Positions 36,587 to 44,818 of a stretch of DNA of 64,000 bases are shown one piece after another. Each line of letters starts with the position of its first letter. Within the stretch, counting starts at the first letter, position 1. Below the pieces are notes generated by a model that saw only the letters and a list, made by a program, of their open reading frames with translations, made no database searches and had not been told where the DNA came from. A program made the position numbers and the translations under genes. The stretch is from Nevskia ramosa DSM 11499 (GTDB lineage: Bacteria; Pseudomonadota; Gammaproteobacteria; Nevskiales; Nevskiaceae), in NCBI RefSeq assembly GCF_000420645.1, contig NZ_ATVI01000006.1:434001-498000 (forward strand), read 5' to 3'.

Positions 36587-39070
36587 TTACTTGTTGGCTA
36601 GCAGGGCGGAACCGTCTTTGCCTGCGTCCATAGGGTGCAATGAATCCCCACTGCTCTCTGCTACATACTTGGAGAGATCGATACCCTCGCCAATCATCAG
36701 ATCGGTGCGAGTTGCGAATTTCGGTTTGATCAGCCAGACCAGCAGCGGCAGCATGATCAGTGCGAGCACCATGTTGATCAGCATGATCGCGGCCAGCAGC
36801 AGCCCCATGTCGGCCATGAACTTGAGGTCCGAGAGGAAGTACCAGGGCAGGATGCCAACCAGCATGATCGAGGCGGTGAACATGATCGCCTTGCCGGTCG
36901 TCGTCATCGAAACGGTGATCGCCTTGTCCCAGTCCTGGCCCTGCGCGTGATACTCCTCGCAGATACGCGACAGCAGGTAGATGCCGTAGTCGATACCGAC
37001 ACCGACACCGAGCACGGTCACCAGCACCGAGTTGATGTCCAGGCCGATGCCCATCAGATGCATCGTTGCCAGCAGATAGAAGTTCGCCAACAGCGTCGGC
37101 ACCAGCAGGATGATCGCGGCGACTGCAGAGCGGTAGGCATAGGTCGCAATGAGAAAGATCGCCGCGCAGCACAGGCCGACCAGAATCCAGTGATAGCGCT
37201 CGACGACACTATTCATCGCCTGCTGCAACGCGATTGTTCCGGACGCGAGACGGACACGGATGTGCTCGTGCTCGACTCCCACCGCCGCGACAGCCTTGCG
37301 CGCCGTTTCCAGTGCGCCGTCGACCGTGGCCTGCTTGTTGTCGCGATAGAACAGCGAGACCGTCGAATGCTGGTAATGGAAGTCGGTCATGTCGGCGAAG
37401 TTCAGCGGGTTCTGACCGAAGGCCACCGCCGTGGCAGCCGCACCGACTGACTTGTCGCTGGGATCGACCGGCAGCCAGCCCGGATAGCCGCCCGAGTACA
37501 GACGATTGCCCTCGTCGACGACATCGGAGAACGAGCGCGTTGCGCGAGCCGGGAATGGACCGCTCTCGGCCGCTCTCTGGATCGATTTCGAGAGCTGATA
37601 GGCCTCCAGAGTGCGGGCTGCGCGGACCTGGGCATTTTCAGGATCTTTCGACTCGAGGATGATCTCCAGGGAGTTCACGCCTGGAAAATGGTCGTTGATC
37701 TGGCGGACCGCGGTGTTGAATTCCGACTTCGCCCACAGCAGATTGCTGCCCTCGACAGGATTGCCGATCGCAATCCGGCCCGCCAGCACGATCGCGGCCG
37801 TGGTGACTGCGGTGAGCACGATCAGGGTGATCTGAGCCCTGTTGCCATAAGTAAGCTTGGCCATTCCCAGCAGCAGGACCTCCTGCAACCTGTGGATGCC
37901 CTTCTTTGGCGCTCCGCCAACGATGGCGTCGATGTTCTTCGGCGCCGGCAGATAGGACAGCAGGATCGCGATCAGCATGACGCCGGTCGGGATCAGGTAG
38001 ACCGCCCACATGCCGCAGAACAGCGCGAAGCGGCGCATCGCGGGAATCGGCGCCACGCCGATCACGAAGATCGCGATCACGTCGGTCATGATGCCGAGCA
38101 CGCTCGGCGCCATCATCACGGCCAGCGTCATCTCCGAGGCCTTCACTCGATTGCGCACGTGCGCGTAGATCTCGTAGTAGCGTTCGGTGTACTGGATGCA
38201 GTGCGAGAAGGACCGCGCGACCAGCAGCAGCGGCACCACCATCAGCAGCGGTTCGATCGGCGAACGCAGCCAGCCGACCATGCCGAAGCCCCAGATCGCC
38301 GCGACGAAGCTGCAGACAATCGGCACGACGATGCCGGTGACATTGCGCATGTAGAAAGCGAGCGCCAGGACCAGCAAGGTCAGCGTCACGCCGAAGATCA
38401 TGTAGGTCTGCTTCTGCAGCTTGTAGACCCAGCCGGTCAGGATTGGCTGGCCGACGATGCTGAAGGCATGCTTGTCGTCGGTCGCGGCACGCGTCAGGTC
38501 ACCGATCGACGCGAATACCTTGGCATAGTCGAGCTGGTCGTCTTCACGAAACGACAGACGCAGCAAGGTCGCCGTCTGGTCGGCTGATACGAGAAAGGCG
38601 CGGGCCACCGGCGAACGCTCGACCTTGCGTTCGAGATCCGCGAGGTCCTTGGCATCTGTCGGCACCTCGTTGCCCATCAGCGGCTGCATCTGGATGCCGT
38701 CGGCGGTCGCCTCGGCATAAGTCGCCTTCTCGGTCGTGATCGACAGGATGCGGTCGTGATCGATGCCGGGAATCAGATCGACGTCACGGGTCAACGTCCA
38801 GACCTTTTGCAGCGTGTCGGCGTTGTAGATCTTCTGGCCGTCGGTCCGCTTCAGCATGATCGTGACGGTCAGCGGATCGCCGAAATTCGGGTGATCGTGA
38901 TACGTCTGCACGAAGGGATCATCGGCCGGCAGCAGATCGGCGAAGATCGTCCGGATGTCCAGCCTCGGCAAGCCGGCGGCAAAGGCCAGCGTGACCAGAA
39001 TGAAGAAGATGCCGACGCTCTTGCGCCGACCAACGATCCATGCAGCCAACCGGAAGCGGAAATTATCCAT
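36587..39070 (-). CDS. RND-superfamily (MMPL/HpnN-like) transporter
   Basis: 827 residues from the ATG at 39070 (MDNFRFRLAAWIVGRRKS). There are twelve predicted membrane segments in two halves, each with one large periplasmic loop. LITKP-like and VGIDYGIYLLSRI motifs are found in the second half. Proteins of this type move lipidic or hydrophobic molecules and, unlike HAE1 efflux pumps, often work without a separate membrane-fusion protein. Its start codon overlaps the stop of a small upstream ORF (TAATG). First large gene of the envelope module, so it probably cooperates with DUF1329, YCF48 and DUF1302. Confidence 0.88.
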   Translation of the reverse strand: MDNFRFRLAAWIVGRRKSVGIFFILVTLAFAAGLPRLDIRTIFADLLPADDPFVQTYHDHPNFGDPLTVTIMLKRTDGQKIYNADTLQKVWTLTRDVDLIPGIDHDRILSITTEKATYAEATADGIQMQPLMGNEVPTDAKDLADLERKVERSPVARAFLVSADQTATLLRLSFREDDQLDYAKVFASIGDLTRAATDDKHAFSIVGQPILTGWVYKLQKQTYMIFGVTLTLLVLALAFYMRNVTGIVVPIVCSFVAAIWGFGMVGWLRSPIEPLLMVVPLLLVARSFSHCIQYTERYYEIYAHVRNRVKASEMTLAVMMAPSVLGIMTDVIAIFVIGVAPIPAMRRFALFCGMWAVYLIPTGVMLIAILLSYLPAPKNIDAIVGGAPKKGIHRLQEVLLLGMAKLTYGNRAQITLIVLTAVTTAAIVLAGRIAIGNPVEGSNLLWAKSEFNTAVRQINDHFPGVNSLEIILESKDPENAQVRAARTLEAYQLSKSIQRAAESGPFPARATRSFSDVVDEGNRLYSGGYPGWLPVDPSDKSVGAAATAVAFGQNPLNFADMTDFHYQHSTVSLFYRDNKQATVDGALETARKAVAAVGVEHEHIRVRLASGTIALQQAMNSVVERYHWILVGLCCAAIFLIATYAYRSAVAAIILLVPTLLANFYLLATMHLMGIGLDINSVLVTVLGVGVGIDYGIYLLSRICEEYHAQGQDWDKAITVSMTTTGKAIMFTASIMLVGILPWYFLSDLKFMADMGLLLAAIMLINMVLALIMLPLLVWLIKPKFATRTDLMIGEGIDLSKYVAESSGDSLHPMDAGKDGSALLANK

Positions 39071-39189
39071 TAGCGGCAGACGACCTCGTTCTTGCGTGAG
39101 CAGACAAGGCACTGGACTGCGGTCGCGGGGGAATTTTCACCGACGCACATCACAATTACCGGACTGCTGCCGACGAGCGGATTCAACAT
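39070..39189 (-). CDS. Small Cys-containing ORF translationally coupled to the RND gene
   Basis: 39 codons from the ATG at 39189, with a strong AGGAGG seven bases upstream. The peptide contains four Cys, including QCLVCSRKNEVVCR at its end. Its TAA overlaps the ATG of the RND gene (TAATG), so translation of the two would be coupled. There is no recognised family. It could be a leader peptide or a genuine small protein. The ribosome site is better than that of many neighbours, which is the main support. Confidence 0.5.
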   Translation of the reverse strand: MLNPLVGSSPVIVMCVGENSPATAVQCLVCSRKNEVVCR

Positions 39190-39756
39190 GACGCCTCCTA
39201 ATAATGATCGGGCCGAATTCCCGATCCGGCTCTTCTGTGCGTGGCCCTTCAATTGCGGCCTTCGTGAGGATTAGAGTATTCGGAGGTGGTTCGGCGACGC
39301 TTGACGGCTTGTGCAATTTCGCTGTCCCCGAGTGCACAACGTTCTGCCTGCTGCTGACGCGGACCTTGGCGGCCTGGGCCGGCCCGTCCTGCATTCAGGC
39401 GCAAACTGCCGCGGGACACTCCATTTGGAAGGCGCTCTACGACCAGGAAGCAGGGCAGCCAAACACGAGCGTCAGCCTGAGCGAGGCGCCGTCATCTCGA
39501 CGCGCCAACAGGCGCTCCCCCATGGCAAGACCGGCCACAACCAAGCACGGATGATTAAGACGCCATCGCAGAAGTGCGCGCATGACTCAGAGTGCAATGT
39601 GGCTGTTATCGCGTGCACATCGCTGCAAAGACGGTTGCCGGCTCGGCGGCTGCGTGCAAATACTCATCGCTCAACAATCGATCTGGCTGCTGCTCCGCGT
39701 TTTCGCCAACGGCGTGCGGGGCAACAGAATTCCAAAGAGCACCGAGGAGCAAGCCC
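39190..39756. other. Divergent intergenic region between the envelope module and tmoA
   Basis: 567 bp without a convincing gene. Short open frames here lack family signals and ribosome sites. The region must contain the promoters of the minus-strand envelope operon and the plus-strand tmo operon. I found only weak GG-N10-GC matches (for example 39684-39699) and no clear operator. A GAGGAGC ribosome site lies just before tmoA. Confidence 0.6.
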
Positions 39757-41259
39757 ATGGCCGTTTTGAATCGTCTCGACTGGTATGACATCGCGCGCAA
39801 CACGAACTGGACGCCCACGTACGTCGCGGAGAGCGAGTTGTTTCCCGAAGAGCTTTCGAGTGCGTTCGGCCTGCCGGCCGAAGTGTTCGAGACCTACGAC
39901 GAGCCGTACAAGACCACGTATCCGGAATACGTGAAGGTGCAGCGCGAGAAGGATGCGGGTGCCTACTCGGTCAAGGCTGCGCTGGAGCGCAGCAAGATGT
40001 TCGAGAATGCGTCGCCGGGCTGGTTGTCGGTGCTCAAGCTGCACTTCGGGGCCATTGCCCGCGGCGAGTACTCGGCGTCGAGCGCCGAGGCACGCATGGT
40101 CCGCTTCGGCCGCGCGCCGGGCATGCGCAACATGGCGACCTTCGGCATGATGGACGAGATCCGCCACAGCCAGTTGCAGCTGTTCTTCCCGCATCAGTAC
40201 GTGTCCAAGGACCGTCAGTTCGACTGGGCCTTCAAGGCCTACGACACCAACGAATGGGCAATGATCGCCGCGCGCCACTTCTTCGACGACGTGATGGTCA
40301 CCCGCGGTGCCGTCGGCGTGGCGCTGACGCTGACCTTCGCCTTCGAGTCCGGCTTCACCAACATGCAGTTCCTCGGCCTCGCAGCTGACGCGGCCGAAGC
40401 CGGAGACTGGACCTTCTCCAGCCTGATTTCGAGCATCCAGACCGATGAATCGCGCCACGCGCAGATCGGCGCTCCGCTGGTACAGATCCTGGTCAAGAAC
40501 GGCAAGAAGGCTGAAGCGCAGAAGCTGGTGGACATTTCCATCTGGCGCGCCTGGAAGCTGTTCTCGATCCTCACCGGCCCGGTGATGGATTACTACACGC
40601 CGCTCGAGCACCGGAAGCAATCGTTCAAGGAGTTCATGCAGGAGTGGATCGTGGTGCAGTTCGAGCGCTCGCTGCTTGAACTGGGCCTCGACAAGCCCTG
40701 GTTCTGGGACGACTTCCTGCACGAGATCGACGAACAGCATCACGGCATGCATCTTGGCGTCTGGTTCTGGCGTCCGACCGTCTGGTGGAATCCGGCGGCC
40801 GGCGTCGCCCCCGCAGAACGCGAGTGGCTGGAAGAGAAGTATCCGGGCTGGAACGCGACCTGGGGTCAGTGCTGGGATGTCATCACCGACAACGCGCTGG
40901 ACAACAAGATGGAGCAGACGCTGCCGGTGACGCTGCCGGTGGTCTGCAACATGTGCCAGCTGCCGATCAATTTCACGCCGGGCGCGGCCTGGAAGATGCG
41001 CGACTTCCCGCTCACTTATGAGAGCCGCGACTATCACTTCTGCTCGGAAGGCTGCCGCTGGTGCTTCGAACAGGAGCCGACCCGTTACCAGGATCACCTG
41101 TCGCTGGTCGACCGCTTCCTTGCCGGCCAGATTCAGCCGCCGGATCTCGGCGGCGCGGTGAAGTATATGGGTCTGGCGCCCGGCGAAATGGGCGATGACG
41201 CCCTCAAGTTCGCCTGGCTCGAGGAAGTTCGCGCCGAACGGATGAAGAAGGCGAGCTGA
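39757..41259 (+). CDS. tmoA: Toluene-4-monooxygenase-type hydroxylase alpha subunit
   Basis: 500 residues from the ATG at 39757 (MAVLNRLDWYDIARNTNW) with GAGGAG upstream, identical in length to TmoA. Diiron ligands fall exactly at TmoA positions: E104, E134, H137, E197, E231, H234 (RGEY, DEIRH, FESGF, DESRH). Active-site residues I100, G103, A107 and T201 equal those of toluene-4-monooxygenase. Hydroxylation of toluene or benzene to cresol or phenol is expected. The regiospecificity cannot be proved from this. First gene of tmoABCDE. Confidence 0.94.
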   Translation: MAVLNRLDWYDIARNTNWTPTYVAESELFPEELSSAFGLPAEVFETYDEPYKTTYPEYVKVQREKDAGAYSVKAALERSKMFENASPGWLSVLKLHFGAIARGEYSASSAEARMVRFGRAPGMRNMATFGMMDEIRHSQLQLFFPHQYVSKDRQFDWAFKAYDTNEWAMIAARHFFDDVMVTRGAVGVALTLTFAFESGFTNMQFLGLAADAAEAGDWTFSSLISSIQTDESRHAQIGAPLVQILVKNGKKAEAQKLVDISIWRAWKLFSILTGPVMDYYTPLEHRKQSFKEFMQEWIVVQFERSLLELGLDKPWFWDDFLHEIDEQHHGMHLGVWFWRPTVWWNPAAGVAPAEREWLEEKYPGWNATWGQCWDVITDNALDNKMEQTLPVTLPVVCNMCQLPINFTPGAAWKMRDFPLTYESRDYHFCSEGCRWCFEQEPTRYQDHLSLVDRFLAGQIQPPDLGGAVKYMGLAPGEMGDDALKFAWLEEVRAERMKKAS

Positions 41260-41349
41260 GCAGGCGCGCATCGAGGACGAGGACCGCAGGCGGAAGGCTT
41301 GCGGTCCTTGCAAACACGACATAACGAACCCTACAGGGACAAGAGACCG

Positions 41350-41634
41350 ATGGCTCTATTTCCACTGACTTCGAACTTCCAGGAAGACTTCGTCCTCCAG
41401 CTGGTCGCGGTCGATACTGACAACAGCATGGATGAAGTCGCCGCCGCTGCTGCCGTGCACTCGGTCGGACGCCGGGTGAAACCACGGCCGGGCGTGCTGC
41501 GCGTGCGCCGTCAGGGCACGGACGAAGCGTTTCCGCGAGACCTCAAGGTCGGCGATGCCGGTCTGCGCCCGATGGAATGCGTCGAGATCTACTGGGAAGG
41601 CTCGGCCGGCAGCGTCCGCGACCCGCGCCACTGA
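41350..41634 (+). CDS. tmoB: Toluene monooxygenase gamma subunit
   Basis: 94 residues from the ATG at 41350 (MALFPLTSNFQEDF). It matches the small TmoB/TouB subunit (about 84-90 residues) with FVLQLVAVDTDNSMDEVA and VLRVRRQG. It is a ubiquitin-like structural subunit of the hydroxylase without cofactor ligands. It follows tmoA after 90 bp and precedes tmoC by 8 bp. Confidence 0.92.
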   Translation: MALFPLTSNFQEDFVLQLVAVDTDNSMDEVAAAAAVHSVGRRVKPRPGVLRVRRQGTDEAFPRDLKVGDAGLRPMECVEIYWEGSAGSVRDPRH

Positions 41635-41642
41635 GAACGGTC

Positions 41643-41978
41643 ATGACGTTCCACAAAGTCTGCAAGCTCGACGACCTCTGGGAAGGCGAGATGGAAGCCT
41701 TCGATGTCGACGGCGAGGAAGTGCTCGTGGTCTGGCCCGAAGGCGGCGAACCCTGCGCCTTCCAGGGCGCCTGCCCGCATCAGGACATTCCGCTGATCGA
41801 AGGCAAGTTCGACGGCAAGACCGTCATCTGTCGCGCCCACCAATGGAGCTTCTGCGCCAACTCCGGCAAAGGCCTTAATCCCGACCACACCCAGCTCGCC
41901 CGTTATCCGATCAAGGTCGAAAACGGCGATGTACTGGTGCAGATAGAGGGCATCAAGCCTCTGTTTTCCGCGACCTGA
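41643..41978 (+). CDS. tmoC: Toluene monooxygenase Rieske ferredoxin
   Basis: 111 residues. The Rieske 2Fe-2S ligands are C44-x-H46 (GACPHQDIPL) and C63-x2-H66 (CRAHQWSFC), one position off the T4moC numbering. It carries electrons from the reductase to the diiron hydroxylase. It may accept electrons from the TmoF-like protein, or possibly the NahAa-like reductase encoded nearby (inference). Confidence 0.95.
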   Translation: MTFHKVCKLDDLWEGEMEAFDVDGEEVLVVWPEGGEPCAFQGACPHQDIPLIEGKFDGKTVICRAHQWSFCANSGKGLNPDHTQLARYPIKVENGDVLVQIEGIKPLFSAT

Positions 41979-41986
41979 GGAAGCTG

Positions 41987-42307
41987 ATGAACGGCACCAG
42001 AAACGATATTGCGAACGCACATCTCAACAACCGGGTCGGGCCCGTGCTGCGTCAGGGAGCGTTGGCCAAGGCCGTTGCCGAAGCCGCTGAAGTCGATAAC
42101 CCGGACAAGACCATCACCATCGATGACAAGGTCGCCTACGTGCGCATCTCGACCGAGGGCGAGATGATCCTGCGCCGCACGACCATCGAAGAAATGCTCG
42201 GAAAATCATTCCAGATGAACGAACTGGAAGTGGAGCTGAGCTCTTTCTCGGGCCGCATCGAGAATGGTGCCGAGCAGATTCGTTTCTATTTCGAAAAAAC
42301 CTTCTAG
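41987..42307 (+). CDS. tmoD: Toluene monooxygenase effector protein
   Basis: 106 residues with no cofactor motif. NRVGPVLRQGALAKAVAEA and the later MILRRTTIEEMLGKSFQM match the TmoD/TouD effector family, homologous to DmpM. It binds the hydroxylase and raises coupling and regiospecificity in known enzymes. It is 8 bp from both neighbours. Confidence 0.94.
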   Translation: MNGTRNDIANAHLNNRVGPVLRQGALAKAVAEAAEVDNPDKTITIDDKVAYVRISTEGEMILRRTTIEEMLGKSFQMNELEVELSSFSGRIENGAEQIRFYFEKTF

Positions 42308-42315
42308 GAGCTGTC

Positions 42316-43305
42316 ATGAGCGAAGTCGAAATTCTCAAGCCGCTGAAAACCTGGAGCCATCTGGCTGCAAGGCGGCGCAAACCGAGCGAGTACGAAATCG
42401 TCTCGGTGTCGCTGCATTACAACGATCGCCCGGGTTCGGCCGCGCCGTACGAACTGGATACCAATCTGTTCATGAACCGCTGGTATGTCCAGCACCGCAA
42501 TGGCAGCCCGCTGAAGCATGCCGACTGGAATGCTTTCCGCGATCCGGACGAGTTGATCTATCGCACCTATTGCCTGCTGCAGGACGGCCAGGAGACCTAT
42601 GTCCATGGTCTGTTCGATCAGTTCAACGAGCGCGAGCACGACAAGGCGCTCAGCCCGCTCTGGGCCGGCACGCTCGCACGGCTATACACGCCTGCGCGCT
42701 ATCTGTTCCACACCATCCAGATGGCCTCCGCCTACCTGGCGCAGATGGCACCAGCAAGCACGATCAGCAACGTCGCCACTTTCCAGGGCATGGATGCGTT
42801 CCGGTGGCTGAGCCACACCGCCTACCGCACCAAGGAACTTCAGGCCACCTTCCCGGACAAGGGTTTCTGCATCAACGAACGGACGTACTGGGAGCAGGAC
42901 CCGGCCTGGCAGGGAATCCGCGAGTTGATGGAAAAACTGCTCGTCGCCTACGACTGGGCGGAATGCTTCACGGCATTGAACCTGGTTGCCAAGCCGGCGA
43001 TCGAGGAATGTGTGCTGCGCCAGCTCGGCAACGCCGGACGGCACCATGGCGATCTGACGCTGAGCCTGCTGGCCGACGCGCAACTGATCGATGCCGCACG
43101 TCACCGCCGCTGGGCAACAGCGCTGGTCAAGATGGCGCTGGGGACCGAAGGCAATGGCGACGTGATCCGTGGCTGGGTCGCGAAATGGACGCCGCTCGCC
43201 GATGCCGCAGTCGATGCTTACTGCGCCGCTCTGACAGAGTCACCGGAAGCAGCCAGCAACGCGAAAGAAGCTGCGGAGAAGTTCCGGCAATCGCTGGGAA
43301 TCTGA
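42316..43305 (+). CDS. tmoE: Toluene monooxygenase beta subunit
   Basis: 329 residues (TmoE is about 327). LKTWSHLAARRRKPSEYEIV and FMNRWYVQHRNGSPL are diagnostic. It has a helical oxygenase-like fold without iron ligands and pairs with TmoA. In the classical operon tmoF follows immediately. Here the plus-strand operon ends with a strong hairpin and the reductase is on the other strand. Confidence 0.94.
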   Translation: MSEVEILKPLKTWSHLAARRRKPSEYEIVSVSLHYNDRPGSAAPYELDTNLFMNRWYVQHRNGSPLKHADWNAFRDPDELIYRTYCLLQDGQETYVHGLFDQFNEREHDKALSPLWAGTLARLYTPARYLFHTIQMASAYLAQMAPASTISNVATFQGMDAFRWLSHTAYRTKELQATFPDKGFCINERTYWEQDPAWQGIRELMEKLLVAYDWAECFTALNLVAKPAIEECVLRQLGNAGRHHGDLTLSLLADAQLIDAARHRRWATALVKMALGTEGNGDVIRGWVAKWTPLADAAVDAYCAALTESPEAASNAKEAAEKFRQSLGI

Positions 43306-43310
43306 ATCGG

Positions 43311-43345
43311 AGCCCGGCCTGCTGCCACAAGGAGCAGGCCGGGCT
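43311..43345. terminator. Bidirectional terminator between tmoE and the inverted reductase gene
   Basis: AGCCCGGCCTGCT (43311-43323) and AGCAGGCCGGGCT (43333-43345) form a perfect 13-bp stem with a 9-nt loop. It lies in the 84-bp gap between two convergent genes. There is no long T-tract on either strand, but the stem is strong and well placed to end both transcripts. Confidence 0.7.
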
Positions 43346-43389
43346 TCACTCGTACTGAAAGCCTGAAGCCTTGACCACTCAGCGCAGGA

Positions 43390-44424
43390 TCAGACGAATC
43401 GGTCGTAGAACATCTGCGAAACCGGAACCTTCAGATCGAGCAGCATGCGCTGCACGGCATCGGTCATCGCCGGCGGACCGCAGAAATAGTAGTCCTTGCT
43501 CGTCGGGTCACTGCCTGCTTCGAGACTTCTGCGAGCGACCTCGTGGACGAAGCCGCGTGCGCCACCCCAAGGCTCCGCGTAGGTCGAATCAGAAATCGAA
43601 CTGAAGCACGAAACGCGCTTACGCAGCAGCGCATCGCGCTCGATCATCGTCGACGCGCAAAGGTCAGCAGGACGACGGCCGCCATAGAAGAAATCGAGTT
43701 TGCGTTCACGAGGCCCGGAGCGCGATGCGGCCGAGAGAATCGACAGCATCGGTGACAACCCGGAGCCACCGGCAATGCAGACGATGTCGCGCGTGCTGTC
43801 CGCGCGTAAATGCGCCAAGCCGTAAGGGCCATCGAGCATGATCTGGTCATCGACGCTCATGCTGTCGAACAGCGCGCGGCCACCAGCGCCTTCGGTCATG
43901 CGCTTGATCACGAAACTCCACGAGCCCTGCTCGTTCGGCAGGTTCGACATCGAATAGGCACGGTCACCGGTCACACCCGGCAGGCTCAGCAAGGCGAACT
44001 GTCCGGGCAGAAACTCCGCGGGATCGGCCGTCTTGAATGTGAACTCGGTGATGTCGTGGGTCATGGCGATCTTTGAAACCAGCACCGCAGAGCGCCGCCG
44101 CGGCCGCTGTTCCAGGCCAAGCTTGAGCGGTACACGCACGGTGATCGTGCAGTCAGAGTGAGGCCGCGACTGGCAAGCCAGCCGAAAACCGCGATCACGA
44201 CTGCGTGCCGTCAGACCTGGCGCATCGGGCCACAGATCTTCGAGCTCGCCGCTCTTGAGCTGCACACGGCAAGTGCCGCAGCCGCCAGAGCCACACTCGT
44301 ACGGCAAGCCGATGCCGCTGCGTAGCGCAGCGCGCAGCACGGTGTCGCCTGGCATGCATGCGAACTCCGGGCCACCGTCAGTGAGACGAATGCTATAGCC
44401 TGCGGCACCACCTTCCGCAGACAT
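43390..44424 (-). CDS. tmoF: Toluene-monooxygenase-type NADH:ferredoxin reductase (TmoF-like), inverted
   Basis: 344 residues. The N-terminal plant-type 2Fe-2S domain has C44, C49, C52 and C84 (YECGSGGCGTC, LACQ). The FAD motif is RAYSMSNLP and the NAD motifs are IAGGSGLSPM and YYFCGPPAM. Length and order fit TmoF/TouF. It is on the strand opposite tmoABCDE and convergent to them, so it must have its own promoter in 44425-44818. A GGAAGG ribosome site precedes the ATG. The symbol is assigned by similarity. Its role as partner of TmoC is likely but not proven. Confidence 0.85.
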   Translation of the reverse strand: MSAEGGAAGYSIRLTDGGPEFACMPGDTVLRAALRSGIGLPYECGSGGCGTCRVQLKSGELEDLWPDAPGLTARSRDRGFRLACQSRPHSDCTITVRVPLKLGLEQRPRRRSAVLVSKIAMTHDITEFTFKTADPAEFLPGQFALLSLPGVTGDRAYSMSNLPNEQGSWSFVIKRMTEGAGGRALFDSMSVDDQIMLDGPYGLAHLRADSTRDIVCIAGGSGLSPMLSILSAASRSGPRERKLDFFYGGRRPADLCASTMIERDALLRKRVSCFSSISDSTYAEPWGGARGFVHEVARRSLEAGSDPTSKDYYFCGPPAMTDAVQRMLLDLKVPVSQMFYDRFV

Positions 44425-44624
44425 CAGCGCACCCTTCCTTGCCCGATGGCGCCAGCGGCACGAGGCCGAGCACAGCCGGGCAGCTTGATACGCATCATCA
44501 TTGCGCCAGATCCGGTTCCAGCTTCGCGTCGCAGCGCATCTCGTTCCTGTTCATACGCTCCTTCATGCTTCATCTTGAATGCCGACAGCATCGACAAATG
44601 CAGTGCAAGCTTCAATAAGCCGGA

Positions 44625-44643
44625 GATGATGGAAGTCATCATC
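44625..44643. promoter_or_regulatory. Inverted repeat in the tmoF / LysR divergent region
   Basis: GATGATG (44625-44631) and CATCATC (44637-44643), spacer five bases, lie in the 394-bp stretch between the reductase and the LysR gene. The stretch 44425-44818 has no convincing gene: a 72-codon minus-strand frame overlaps the reductase start but has no ribosome site or family match. This is a possible regulator site. Confidence 0.3.
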
Positions 44644-44818
44644 GCGGTGAATGCACGGCGGCTCGGTAGTGAAGGAAACTACAGCGCGTGGCGGAGCGGA
44701 GATGACCGCTGGCCACTATCGCAAAGGTGCTTGATATCTGCTCGTCCACAAGAGAAGACAGACGCCGGGCCCGGATTCGCGAATGGGAACGAGCGCGGGC
44801 CCGACCACCGAGCATCTG

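Noticed and set aside
39684-39699. Possible sigma-54 promoter for tmoA (TGGCTG-N5-CCGCG)
   Set aside because: GG-N10-GC spacing fits, but the -12 element is poor and such matches are frequent in GC-rich sequence.
44424-44642. 72-codon minus-strand frame whose stop overlaps the tmoF-like start (TGATG)
   Set aside because: No ribosome site, no family similarity and a composition like random translation; the overlap may be coincidental.
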